Shown here piece by piece: positions 48,681 to 56,585 of a stretch of 57,949 bases of DNA. This stretch comes from Lentisphaerota bacterium. Lineage in GTDB: Bacteria; Verrucomicrobiota; Kiritimatiellia; UBA8416; VGWI01. Position 1 is the first letter of the stretch, and the number at the start of each line of letters is the position of its first letter. The position numbers and the translations under genes were made by a program. The notes beneath the pieces are model-generated. The model searched no databases and had not been told where the DNA came from. It saw only the letters and a list, made by a program, of their open reading frames with translations. The stretch lies in the NCBI GenBank assembly GCA_016873655.1, contig VGWI01000007.1, forward strand, positions 1-57,949, given 5' to 3'.

Positions 48681-50159
48681 TTGAGCGGCGGCGGCATGAT
48701 GGTATTGCTTCTTGTGGCACCGGCGGTTGCCGCCGGGATCGTTCTTCTTTTGCCGTCGGCGCGCGCAATAATGCGGTTCTGCGCGATGGGGACCATTACG
48801 ACGGCGACGGTTGCCGCGTGTTGCGCATGGCGGACGTTTGCCGGCGGCAGTCTGCAGGCGGGCGAATGGTTCAGGATGGACATGCTGTCCGCCTGGCACC
48901 TGGTTCTCATGGCGGGGGTCTTCTCTGCCGTATCTCTCTATGCCGTCGGCTACTTCTCGAAGGAACTGGAATCAGGAGCCTTCAGCCGGGGCAAAGCGGC
49001 GCGCTACGCGGCGCTCTGGTTCGGCGCGATGGATGCCATGACGGTTGTTCTCCTGACGGACAACCTGGGCGTGATGTGGGTCGGCATTGAGGCGACCACG
49101 CTTCTAACGGCGTTCATGATCCTCACCCATTCCTCCCCTGCGTCGCTGGAAGCAATGTGGAAGTACCTGCTCATGTGCTCCGTGGGAGTGGCCCTGGCGT
49201 TCATCGGCGTGATTCTCGCGGCGGCCTCAGCCGAATCAGCGGGCCTCACCGGCGCGCAGGTTCTTTCCTGGACGCATCTCCTTGATGCGGCGGGGAGCCT
49301 GAGTTCTGCCCATGTCAAGATGGCGTTCATATTCGCCGTTGTCGGTTACGGCACAAAGGCCGGGCTTGCGCCGATGCACAGCTGGCTGCCCGACGCGCAC
49401 AGCCAGGCGCCGGCTCCGGTGTCGGCAATGTTCTCTGCTTTCATGCTCAATGCCGCGCTCTATTGTGTGCTGAGGTCTCTTGCCCTTGTCGAAGCGGTCA
49501 CGGGGAGTGACGGTTGGGGGCGCGAGGTGTTGCTGGTTCTCGGGCTTGTTTCGGTTCTGCTCGCGGCCGTCTTCATCGTGGGCCAGCGGGACATCAAGAG
49601 ACTTCTGGCCTACTCGAGCGTCGAGCACATAGGACTGATCGCGGTTGGCATCGGTCTCGGAGGCGCGGGCGCAGCCGCTGCGCTCCTGCACGCCATGAAC
49701 CATTCGGTTGCGAAGACGCTTTCCTTCATGTCCGCCGGCAGGATCGGGCAGGCGTACGGGACCAACGACATGCGCCGCATATCCGGCGCCCTTCACGCTG
49801 AGCCGTTGTGGGGAACCGGGCTTCTGCTGGGGATAATGATGCTGGCAGGCATGGCGCCGTTCGGCATATTCCTCTCCGAGTTCCTGATTCTCAAGTCCGC
49901 GCTGGAAGGCGGGCGCTATCTCCTGGCCGGCGCTCTGCTTGCCGGCCTGGTGGCGGTTTTCGTCGGAGTGATGCGCCATGCCATAGGCGTGTCATGGGGC
50001 GCGCATGAGGGGATTGTCCGGAATGTCGGCGCCGGATGGCTGGACAGGTTTCTCGTCGCCGGGGCGATCCTGGTCTCGCTGGTTCTTGGAATATGGCCGT
50101 GCAGCCGTCTATGGCATGTTCTGGAGATGGCATCCGCCCTGACAGGAGGAATGCCTTGA
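48681..50159 (+). CDS. hyfF: HyfF/NuoN-type antiporter-like subunit of an Ehr complex
   Basis: The protein has 492 residues and about 14 membrane helices. The start is TTG at 48681, with ATG at 48696 as an alternative. Channel residues occur in VMWVGIEATTLLTAFM (Glu) and VGYGTKAGLAPMHSWLPDAH (Lys). A further Lys sits in QRDIKRLLAYSSVEHIGLIA. It is a second antiporter-like module, so the complex has two ion channels plus HyfE. It overlaps hyfG by 4 bases, with AGGAGGA in its 3' end. Confidence 0.93.
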   Translation: MSGGGMMVLLLVAPAVAAGIVLLLPSARAIMRFCAMGTITTATVAACCAWRTFAGGSLQAGEWFRMDMLSAWHLVLMAGVFSAVSLYAVGYFSKELESGAFSRGKAARYAALWFGAMDAMTVVLLTDNLGVMWVGIEATTLLTAFMILTHSSPASLEAMWKYLLMCSVGVALAFIGVILAAASAESAGLTGAQVLSWTHLLDAAGSLSSAHVKMAFIFAVVGYGTKAGLAPMHSWLPDAHSQAPAPVSAMFSAFMLNAALYCVLRSLALVEAVTGSDGWGREVLLVLGLVSVLLAAVFIVGQRDIKRLLAYSSVEHIGLIAVGIGLGGAGAAAALLHAMNHSVAKTLSFMSAGRIGQAYGTNDMRRISGALHAEPLWGTGLLLGIMMLAGMAPFGIFLSEFLILKSALEGGRYLLAGALLAGLVAVFVGVMRHAIGVSWGAHEGIVRNVGAGWLDRFLVAGAILVSLVLGIWPCSRLWHVLEMASALTGGMP

Positions 50160-51658
50160 AAGCTGCATGCGTGATCAGGAACGGTTGCGTCACTCAACTT
50201 GCGGCGGTGCCATCGCTTACGATCGAGGATTTCAGGGAGTTTGTCGCTGAAGGCGTACGCGGCGGCAGTAGCATCGCGGCCATGTTCGGCACGCGGGAGC
50301 CGGAAGGAAGCGCGATCCTGTTCGCAGTCCTGGCGGAGGACTCTTCCGGGCTTCTGTCGCTCGCGTCCGCGCGAACAGGCGACTCTTACCCGGCAGTTAC
50401 GCCGGACTGCGAACAGGCGCACATGTTCGAGCGCGAAATCGCGGAGCAACTGGGTGTTACCCCGTCCGGTCATCCCTGGCTGAAGCCGGTCCGGTATCCT
50501 CTCTTTCGTGCCGACGGTTCGGCGCCTGCCGGGCGCAATCCCTGCGGAGTGGCCGACTTCTTTTCCATGGAAGGCGATGAGATACACGAAGTGGCTGTCG
50601 GGCCGGTGCACGCTGGAATCATCGAGCCAGGCCACTTCCGGTTCCAGTGTCACGGCGAGAGGGTTCTGCACCTGGAGATATCGCTGGGGTACCAGCATCG
50701 CGGCATGGAACGCGCCGTCGTGGCCGGACCGGACAAGCGGACGGCCCATTACATCGAAACGATCGCGGGAGACACAACGATCGGGCACACGCTTGCCTAC
50801 AGCCTCCTCGTCGAGGGCCTTTCCGGATCAGCCGCGCCTGCGCGCGCGCAGGTGATCCGGGGATTGGCCCTGGAGCTTGAGCGAATGGCGAATCACGTGG
50901 GTGATCTCGGCGCCCTGGCGGGAGATATCGGGTATCTGCCGACGATGTCTTACTGCGGCCGTATCCGGGGCGACTTGCTCAATGCCACAGCGGACCTGTG
51001 CGGGAACCGTTTCGGCCGTGGACTCGTTCGTCCCGGGGGTGTCGGGTACGACGTGACGGACGGGATCGCCGAGCGCGTCTCGGATAGAGTCCGCGGCGCG
51101 TTGAGGGACGCCAAGTCGGCTGTCAGCCTGTTGTGGAATACGCCTTCGGTCCTGGCCAGATTCGAGGGAACGGGAACGGTTGCCACGGAGACGGCCCGCA
51201 GGATAGGACTGGTAGGTGTTGCGGCGCGGGCGTCGGGATTGGATGCGGACGTGCGCCGCGACCACCCATACGGCGTCTATCGCTTCGCTCACATTCCGGT
51301 TGCGGCCGCGGCAAGCGGCGACGTGTTTGCGCGGGCGTGGGTGCGCTGGCAGGAAGTGGAACGCTCCGCCGCGTTCGTACTGGAGCAGTTGGACGCCATG
51401 CCGCGAGGCGAGGAGAAGACGGCTGGTGGCAGGCCGGCTGCCGACAGCATGGGCGTCTCGCTTGTTGAGGGTTGGAGAGGACGGATCTGTCACGTCGCAG
51501 TCACCGACGGTGCAGGCCGTCTGGCGTGCTACAAGATGGTGGACCCGTCCTTCCTCAACTGGTTCGGGTTGGCCTGCGCGATGCGCGGCCAGGAAATATC
51601 CGACTTTCCTCTATGCAACAAGAGCTTCAATCTGTCCTACTGCGGGCATGATCTTTGA
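50156..51658 (+). CDS. hyfG: HyfG-like (fused NuoC-NuoD) subunit lacking the Ni-Fe cysteines
   Basis: The protein has 500 residues from TTG at 50156 (AGGAGGA upstream). The NuoC-like domain is about 1-145 and the NuoD/hydrogenase-like domain about 146-500 (GYQHRGMERAV, ELERMANHVGDLGALAGDIGY). In [NiFe] hydrogenases the N-terminal motif is Glu-x-x-Cys-Gly-x-Cys; here it is Glu201-Thr-Ile-Ala204-Gly-Asp-Thr207. The C-terminal Asp-Pro-Cys-x-x-Cys is replaced by Asn-Leu-Ser-Tyr-Cys-Gly (about 492-497). No Ni-Fe site can form, so it is not a hydrogenase. This is the hallmark of Ehr complexes, whose reaction is unknown. A single Cys496 remains close to the lost site. Confidence 0.93.
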   Translation: MKAACVIRNGCVTQLAAVPSLTIEDFREFVAEGVRGGSSIAAMFGTREPEGSAILFAVLAEDSSGLLSLASARTGDSYPAVTPDCEQAHMFEREIAEQLGVTPSGHPWLKPVRYPLFRADGSAPAGRNPCGVADFFSMEGDEIHEVAVGPVHAGIIEPGHFRFQCHGERVLHLEISLGYQHRGMERAVVAGPDKRTAHYIETIAGDTTIGHTLAYSLLVEGLSGSAAPARAQVIRGLALELERMANHVGDLGALAGDIGYLPTMSYCGRIRGDLLNATADLCGNRFGRGLVRPGGVGYDVTDGIAERVSDRVRGALRDAKSAVSLLWNTPSVLARFEGTGTVATETARRIGLVGVAARASGLDADVRRDHPYGVYRFAHIPVAAAASGDVFARAWVRWQEVERSAAFVLEQLDAMPRGEEKTAGGRPAADSMGVSLVEGWRGRICHVAVTDGAGRLACYKMVDPSFLNWFGLACAMRGQEISDFPLCNKSFNLSYCGHDL

Positions 51659-51667
51659 GGTGGTGCG

Positions 51668-52450
51668 ATGATGAACAGCGTCTTGAGAACCCGTATCAGC
51701 CAGGGGCACAGGACCATGCGCTATCCCGCAGGCCCGCTGCCGGACTTGCCGGAAAGGTTTGCCGGTCGGCCCCGCATCGACGCCGGCAAGTGCCGATCCG
51801 ACTGCTCGAAGTGTGTGGCCGCTTGCCCGGCTGAAGCAATATCGAGGGGTGCGTCGGGCAACGGTCCGGAACTGGACACCGGGCGCTGCATCTTCTGCGG
51901 TTCGTGCTTGAAGGCATGCGAGTACGGCGCGATGGAGTTCGGAAGGAGTCACCAACTCGCTTCCGCGAAGCGGGATGACCTGGTGGTTACGGCTGCAGAC
52001 AGCAACGTGCCGTCCGCCTTCAAGGAGAACGTCAGAAGGCTGTTCGGCCGGTCGCTCAAGCTCCGGCAGGTGAGTGCTGGCGGATGCAACGCCTGCGAGG
52101 CGGACACGAACGTCTTGAACACGCTCGCATGGGACCTGGGCAGGTTCGGGATACAGTTCGTCGCATCGCCGCGGCACGCGGACGGTTTGCTGATCACGGG
52201 GCCGGTATCGGTCAACATGGAGCTTGCGCTGCGCAAGACCTATGAAGCCGTAGCCGAGCCGAAGATAGTCATCGCCGTGGGAGCCTGCGCAATCTCGGGA
52301 GGCATATTCCGGACCCATGCCGAGACCAGGGGAGGTGCGGACTCGGTTGTTCCCGTTGACCTGTACGTGCCCGGATGTCCGCCGCATCCGCTCACCATTC
52401 TCGACGGCCTGTTGCGGCTGCTGGGGCGCCTTTCCGACACCGGCGTTTGA
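51668..52450 (+). CDS. hyfI: Ferredoxin-NuoB fusion subunit of an Ehr complex (HyfH/HyfI-like)
   Basis: The protein has 260 residues and fuses two subunits. Residues 42-84 hold a two-cluster ferredoxin domain: Cys42, 46, 49, 53 (Cys-x3-Cys-x2-Cys-x3-Cys) and Cys74, 77, 80, 84. Residues about 130-255 are NuoB/small-hydrogenase-like, with the proximal cluster Cys140 and Cys143 (GGCNACEAD), Cys207 (GACAIS) and Cys237 (PGCPPHPL). Electrons could pass from the ferredoxin clusters to the NuoB cluster and on to the HyfG-like subunit. It ends the operon. GAGGTGGTG precedes the ATG. Confidence 0.93.
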   Translation: MMNSVLRTRISQGHRTMRYPAGPLPDLPERFAGRPRIDAGKCRSDCSKCVAACPAEAISRGASGNGPELDTGRCIFCGSCLKACEYGAMEFGRSHQLASAKRDDLVVTAADSNVPSAFKENVRRLFGRSLKLRQVSAGGCNACEADTNVLNTLAWDLGRFGIQFVASPRHADGLLITGPVSVNMELALRKTYEAVAEPKIVIAVGACAISGGIFRTHAETRGGADSVVPVDLYVPGCPPHPLTILDGLLRLLGRLSDTGV

Positions 52451-52522
52451 CCGGGGTTGATGCACCCGAATGCGGGAATGGGCCGGGAACGGTTCTGATG
52501 GCGCAGGGAATGCCGCCGTGTC

Positions 52523-52551
52523 TTTACCCGGGCGACGGAATAGTCTACAAT
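52523..52551 (+). promoter_or_regulatory. Sigma70-type promoter of the PEP-CTERM gene
   Basis: TTTACC (52523-52528) and TACAAT (52546-52551) are separated by 17 bases. The expected start point is near 52558, just 12 bases before the ATG, giving a very short leader. Confidence 0.5.
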
Positions 52552-52569
52552 GTTTTCAGGGTGGGGCGC

Positions 52570-53277
52570 ATGCCGGCAATGAACGTCAGGAAACCAAAGT
52601 TCAGCCGCAGATCCGGGCGGATCGTCAGGCTGTTGGCTGCAGTGTTCTTCGCAATGCTGTTTCAGCGGCCTGCAAACGCCAGCCTGATTCTTGGCAGGCA
52701 CGACTGGAGTCCAGGCACGCCCGAGTGGCAATCCGATCACGGCTTTGCCCAGCTCGCCCCCCAGCCCGCGGGCGGGAACCCGGCCGGCTGGTTGGAGATA
52801 CTGTTTCCGGCGACGGACGGCGACCCGCAGACGGAAATGTGGGATGTGGCCTACACCGATGCAAGCAGCCTGTTCGCGGGCGGATGGGAGACGAACATGT
52901 GGGTCCAGACCGATTTCTGGTCCACCAACGATCTTTCCCCGACCGTGCAAGTCCGCTGGCAGTCATCGAAGAGTTCGTACGTATGGGCGTACGAGGTTTC
53001 TTCGGGTGTGGGCAATGGCTGGCGTACGCTGACAGCTCCGCTGACGCGCTGGAGTGATTGGGACATCCTCGACCCCGGCGGGGCTTCGGAGGAAGCCTAC
53101 CTCGATGACCTTGCGAATATTGACTGGATCGGCGTCTTCATAGGCCGGTCCGGAAACGAAGAGCAGACATATGGTCTGGATGATTTCAGCCTGATGGTGC
53201 CCGAGCCGTCGCAATTCCTGATGCTTGGAGCTGCCCTGGCGGCGTCGGGCCTTTCACTGAGAAGGCGCAGGTCTTGA
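52570..53277 (+). CDS. PEP-CTERM sorted surface protein
   Basis: The protein has 235 residues. A basic N-terminus and hydrophobic helix form a signal peptide (about 18-37, ending RPANA). The mature part is rich in Trp, Asp and Ser (SPTVQVRWQSSKSSYVWAYE) and looks like a beta-sandwich domain. The C-terminus is Val-Pro-Glu-Pro, a hydrophobic helix and Arg-Arg-Arg-Arg-Ser, the full PEP-CTERM signal recognised by exosortase. Such proteins are usually surface or matrix proteins of bacteria with exopolysaccharide systems. The exosortase gene is not in this window. ATG at 52579 is an alternative start. Confidence 0.88.
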   Translation: MPAMNVRKPKFSRRSGRIVRLLAAVFFAMLFQRPANASLILGRHDWSPGTPEWQSDHGFAQLAPQPAGGNPAGWLEILFPATDGDPQTEMWDVAYTDASSLFAGGWETNMWVQTDFWSTNDLSPTVQVRWQSSKSSYVWAYEVSSGVGNGWRTLTAPLTRWSDWDILDPGGASEEAYLDDLANIDWIGVFIGRSGNEEQTYGLDDFSLMVPEPSQFLMLGAALAASGLSLRRRRS

Positions 53278-53283
53278 TACGTT

Positions 53284-53303
53284 GGCGCCGGCGACTGGGC
53301 GCC
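53284..53303. terminator. Hairpin between convergent PEP-CTERM and MTHFR-like genes
   Basis: GGCGCC arms enclose an 8-base loop, 7 bases after the PEP-CTERM stop. No T-run follows, so it is only a candidate. Confidence 0.3.
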
Positions 53304-53347
53304 ATCCGGTTCCGCAGGAAAGTCCCGGGCATACGACGTCTGTGTCT

Positions 53348-54157
53348 TCAGCCGTGGTTGCCGAGCACGGACGGCAGGAGAGGGAGCTGGGTCTTGAAGC
53401 CCAGCATGGTCAGGTACAGGCCGTGTCCAGGGTAGTTCTTCTTCAGCTCGCGCAGGTTCTCGATGGGATCGTAGGGCGCATCCTCAGATATTTCGTGCCC
53501 CACGCATTCGGACAGCAGATGAAGCTTCCTCGACATCCACGCGTCCATGATCACGGGCAGCCCGAACTCTTCCAGGGCATCCAGCCTGTCGTTTCTGCCG
53601 ATGATGGGTTGGGTGATGATGAATTTTGCCCCGGCATCCGCCTTGCGGCGCATCTTCGCCAGTTCATGCTCCCCGGGCTCGTACGGGTTGAAAGCCACAC
53701 CCAACTCGAAACGACCCGGGTGCTCACGCTCGATGAAACGAAGCAGCTCGACAGACGTTACCGCGTTGCACTTCATGCCGATGGACTCAGGCGCAAGTCG
53801 CGGGGTCCGCTCGCTGCCGTCGCCTGAAATCACCAATATGGTTTCAATGCCTGTGTCGGCCGCCGCGCCGAGTATTCCATCCATCGCTTCGCGGGTGTGA
53901 AATGTGTTCAGGTGAAGAACGAACTGGCCGCTTTTCACTTCCAGGCCAAGTTCGGGAATGACTTCGGTACCCTGGAAGCTGAGAATGCCCATCGGGCTAT
54001 CGGTTATGCACGCGACATGTCCGCCATCAACAACCTGGCGATACTTGTCAGCGAACCTGGCGAGATCGCCGTCGAGATCGGCTGAATCCTGCTTAGGCGT
54101 AAGGATTTCGATATGGCACGAGTGTGCGTGAGAAACGCGTGCAGCCATCGTGTTCAT
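53348..54157 (-). CDS. Methylenetetrahydrofolate reductase-like protein
   Basis: The protein has 269 residues of the MTHFR TIM-barrel family. Segments include IEILTPKQDSADLDGDL near the N-terminus, ILVISGDGSERTPRLAPESIG, GVAFNPYEPGEHELAKMRRK and ITQPIIGRNDRL. The Glu of HIEILTPK (about residue 17) sits where MetF has its catalytic Glu. Members of this branch differ from canonical MetF and may use another electron donor. The start is uncertain: ATGs at 54190, 54157 and 54148 all lack a good ribosome site. It could supply methyl-tetrahydrofolate to the split methionine synthase at 28951-30880. Confidence 0.85.
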   Translation of the reverse strand: MNTMAARVSHAHSCHIEILTPKQDSADLDGDLARFADKYRQVVDGGHVACITDSPMGILSFQGTEVIPELGLEVKSGQFVLHLNTFHTREAMDGILGAAADTGIETILVISGDGSERTPRLAPESIGMKCNAVTSVELLRFIEREHPGRFELGVAFNPYEPGEHELAKMRRKADAGAKFIITQPIIGRNDRLDALEEFGLPVIMDAWMSRKLHLLSECVGHEISEDAPYDPIENLRELKKNYPGHGLYLTMLGFKTQLPLLPSVLGNHG

Positions 54158-54198
54158 GGACTGATCACACCGTTTGCATCGCGAAGACATTCAAGAGG

Positions 54199-54230
54199 CG
54201 GGGAACTATGCCCCGACCACTTTCAGTGGT
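54199..54230. other. Paired hairpins in the MTHFR-tRNA gap, possible mobile-element end
   Basis: CGGGG-AACTATG-CCCCG (54199-54215) is directly followed by ACCACT-TTC-AGTGGT (54216-54230), and CCCCGGGG follows at 54242. The gap 54158-54478 has no gene. The structure could be an RNA leader for the MTHFR-like gene or the end of an insertion sequence. Confidence 0.35.
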
Positions 54231-54478
54231 CAACACTGATTCCCCGGGGCGCATAGCGCCAGAATGGATGTTACCGAAGGGGAGAGGCTGGACTCGCGCC
54301 CATCGTGACCGTTTCCGATGGGCCGGCATAGCCGTTCGTGACCGCCATCCAGCGCCTGATCGCGTAAATCAAAGCCGCTCTTTGGCGAATGCCCGGCCGG
54401 AGGGCGACTACAGGTTGAGGGTCAGAGTCCTATGCGCAGGAGGAAATTGACTTGAACCCTTATTTGAACGTAGGCGGG

Positions 54479-54555
54479 TGGTCGGGGCGACGAGATTCGA
54501 ACTCGTGACCTTCTGAACCCCATTCAGACGCGCTACCAGGCTGCGCTACGCCCCG
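54479..54555 (-). tRNA. tRNA-Pro (anticodon GGG)
   Basis: The 77-base gene on the minus strand folds as a normal cloverleaf. The acceptor stem CGGGGCG/CGCCCCG is followed by discriminator A and an encoded CCA. The D-arm contains AGCCTGGTAGC. The anticodon stem TCTGA/TCAGA encloses ATGGGGT, giving GGG, which reads CCC codons. The T-arm contains GTTCGAATC. It lies 93 bases after the stop of the parvulin gene on the same strand. Confidence 0.95.
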
Positions 54556-54648
54556 ATGACCATGTCCGTTGCAGACGGGCGTGATGAATACCACGATTCC
54601 GGCCGGCGGGCAATGACAAGCATTGCGCCGGCAGTTCAGGCACAGGAA

Positions 54649-55542
54649 TCAGCGCGCAGTGTCCACTCCCTCGATGACGGCTTTCGCCTTGAGTTCGTTG
54701 ACGTATGCCGAGAGGGCTTCTCCGCGCCGGGCATGACGGAGCAGGTCACGGATACGATCTCTGGCGTCACTGAATTCGGCCGCGCCGCCCTGTTCCTCGG
54801 CTGTCTTGTAGATGATGTGCATGCCGAACTGTGTGTCGATGATGCTGCTGAGTTCGCCGACCTGCATCGAGAACACGGCCGAGTCGAATTCGGGCACCAT
54901 CATGCCGCGGCTGAACCAGCCGAGGCCGCCTCCGCTCTTCTTCCCGCTGGGGCAGTCCGAGTGTGCTGCCGCCATGTCGGAGAAACTAGCGGAGCCGGAT
55001 GCGATCCGCTCGCGTATGTCCTCCAACCGGGAGCGTGCGGTGGCGCGGCCGGCGTCGTCGCCCTGCTCGGCCGAGATCAGAATGTGCTGGGCCTGCACGC
55101 GGTCCGGCCGGATGTATTCGTTGCGGTTGGCCTCGAAATGAGCCAGAAGCTCGTCTTCGGTCGGTTCCGGGACTTCGGCCGAAATCTGCTCGACCAGGCG
55201 GTCAACCCTGCGGCCGCGCGCTATTCCTTCCCGAACGGCGTCGAGCGTGAGGCGCTGCTTCTTCAGCGTCGCGTTGAAGGCGGCTTCGCCGCCCGCCTGC
55301 TCGACGAGGCTGGCGAGGCGGGCGGTGATTTCCTGTTCAGGCACCGGCGCGGCAAGCCGGTCGGCTTCTTTCAGCAGGAGCTTTGCGCCTATCGCCTGGT
55401 CCACTGCGCGCTTGCGCAGGGTGTCCGCCTGCTCACGCAGACTCGAAGGAGGCATGTGCTGCGAATAGAAGGAAACAAGCCGCCGGAACTCGAATTCCAC
55501 GGCCGACTCCGGAATAGTCTCGCCATCAACCCTGATCGTCAT
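54649..55542 (-). CDS. Parvulin-type peptidyl-prolyl isomerase without signal peptide
   Basis: The protein has 297 residues. A helical N-terminal chaperone part (about 1-140) precedes a rotamase domain (about 145-245) with VQAQHILISAEQGDD, FSDMAAAHSDCPSGKKSGG, GLGWFSRGMMVPEFDSAVF and FGMHIIYKT, all typical of SurA/PrsA-like parvulins. No signal peptide or lipobox is present, so it is predicted to stay in the cytoplasm, as NifM-like or trigger-factor-like parvulins do. Its start overlaps the 3' end of the kinase gene by 17 bases. Confidence 0.92.
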   Translation of the reverse strand: MTIRVDGETIPESAVEFEFRRLVSFYSQHMPPSSLREQADTLRKRAVDQAIGAKLLLKEADRLAAPVPEQEITARLASLVEQAGGEAAFNATLKKQRLTLDAVREGIARGRRVDRLVEQISAEVPEPTEDELLAHFEANRNEYIRPDRVQAQHILISAEQGDDAGRATARSRLEDIRERIASGSASFSDMAAAHSDCPSGKKSGGGLGWFSRGMMVPEFDSAVFSMQVGELSSIIDTQFGMHIIYKTAEEQGGAAEFSDARDRIRDLLRHARRGEALSAYVNELKAKAVIEGVDTAR

Positions 55543-56173
55543 CTTTGTTGTCTCCAGCGCGTGTCTCGATCATACGCACAACTTCTTCGGCTGTTGTCTC
55601 AATCCCGACATCAATGGTCCGGAGTTCTACGCCCGCGCGGCGGTAGTGGTCAAGCAGCGGGGCTGTCCGGTCGGCAAATATCTTCAGTTTGCGGGCGATA
55701 TCGGCTGGCGAGTCGTCTTCGCGGCCGCGGCGGTCTCCGCCGGTGTCGCGGCGGATTCTTTCGGCCACGGTTTCCGGCGATGCCCGAAGCGCGATGACCA
55801 CTCGCACGTCGGCCACGGGCGAAATGTCGCGCGCCTGGCCCGAGTGGCGGGGGATGCCGTTGAGAACGAGTATGTCAGCGGGCTTCATTTCCCGGTCGGC
55901 GATGAAAGCCCGGAGGAGTTTCAGTGCCAGGGGAAAGCGGTCGTCCTCGAGCAGAGCCCCCTCCTCAAGGAGACGCCGGACGAAGACATTCTCGGCGGGG
56001 TCGAGGACGCCCCCGCCTTCTGCCGCGTCGCGCAGAGCCTGCCCGAAATCGAAGTGACAACAGCGGCTGCCCAGAAGACCGTTGCGATCGAGTGCTTCGC
56101 CGAGCGGCGTCTTTCCGACACCCGTCGGACCGACAATGAGAACTGCGCGCAGCGGGGCGGGGCTCCTCATCAC
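55526..56173 (-). CDS. Adenylate kinase-like nucleoside monophosphate kinase
   Basis: The protein has 215 residues. Its P-loop is VGPTGVGKTPLGEAL (about 14-28), followed by an NMP-binding part with CHFDFGQALRDAAEGG, and NGIPRHSGQARDI (about 105-117) resembling the Adk Gly-x-Pro-Arg segment. A LID-like Arg-rich stretch (RIRRDTGGDRRGREDD) follows. It phosphorylates an NMP; the substrate is uncertain as it differs from canonical Adk. It is coupled to yjbQ by ATGA. Confidence 0.85.
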   Translation of the reverse strand: MMRSPAPLRAVLIVGPTGVGKTPLGEALDRNGLLGSRCCHFDFGQALRDAAEGGGVLDPAENVFVRRLLEEGALLEDDRFPLALKLLRAFIADREMKPADILVLNGIPRHSGQARDISPVADVRVVIALRASPETVAERIRRDTGGDRRGREDDSPADIARKLKIFADRTAPLLDHYRRAGVELRTIDVGIETTAEEVVRMIETRAGDNKDDDQG

Positions 56174-56553
56174 CGCACCATGACCGTACGGCGCCGCGGT
56201 CCGTCGAACTCGCAGAAGTAGATGCCCTGCCAGGTTCCCAGGCGAAGAGCGGAACCCTCGACGATGACGTTGACCGATGAACCGAGGAGCGACGCCTTCA
56301 CGTGTGCCGCCGAGTTCCCCTCGGCATGTCGGTACGGGCCTTCGCGCGGGACGAGGCGATCCAGGACTGAAACCATGTCGCGGACGACATCCGGATCGGC
56401 GTTCTCGTTGATGGTTATGCCGGCCGTGGTATGCGGCACGAAGACGGTGATCACACCGTCTGTGATTCCCAGTTCGCGCACGGCTGAACGTACGAGGTCA
56501 GTGATGTCCGTCCAGCAAGTGCTTTGCCCGGTGCTGAGGCTGAAAGAGACCAT
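56170..56553 (-). CDS. yjbQ: YjbQ-family protein (UPF0047)
   Basis: The protein has 127 residues from ATG at 56553, which begins VSFSLSTGQSTCWTDIT as the family does; ATG at 56577 is an alternative. Conserved residues are in GVITVFVPHTTAGITINENAD (about 39-59), HAEGNSAAHVKASLLGSS (about 78-95) and LGTWQGIYFCEFDGPR. Some members show thiamine-phosphate synthase activity, but the true role is unsettled. It overlaps the kinase gene by 4 bases. Confidence 0.92.
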   Translation of the reverse strand: MVSFSLSTGQSTCWTDITDLVRSAVRELGITDGVITVFVPHTTAGITINENADPDVVRDMVSVLDRLVPREGPYRHAEGNSAAHVKASLLGSSVNVIVEGSALRLGTWQGIYFCEFDGPRRRTVMVR

Positions 56554-56585
56554 TTGCCGCTTTCTTCCGTCTTGCATATTCGCCG

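Noticed and set aside
45123-52450. Genuine hydrogenase-4 or formate hydrogenlyase
   Set aside because: Both Ni-Fe Cys pairs are missing in the large subunit, and no formate dehydrogenase or maturation genes are adjacent.
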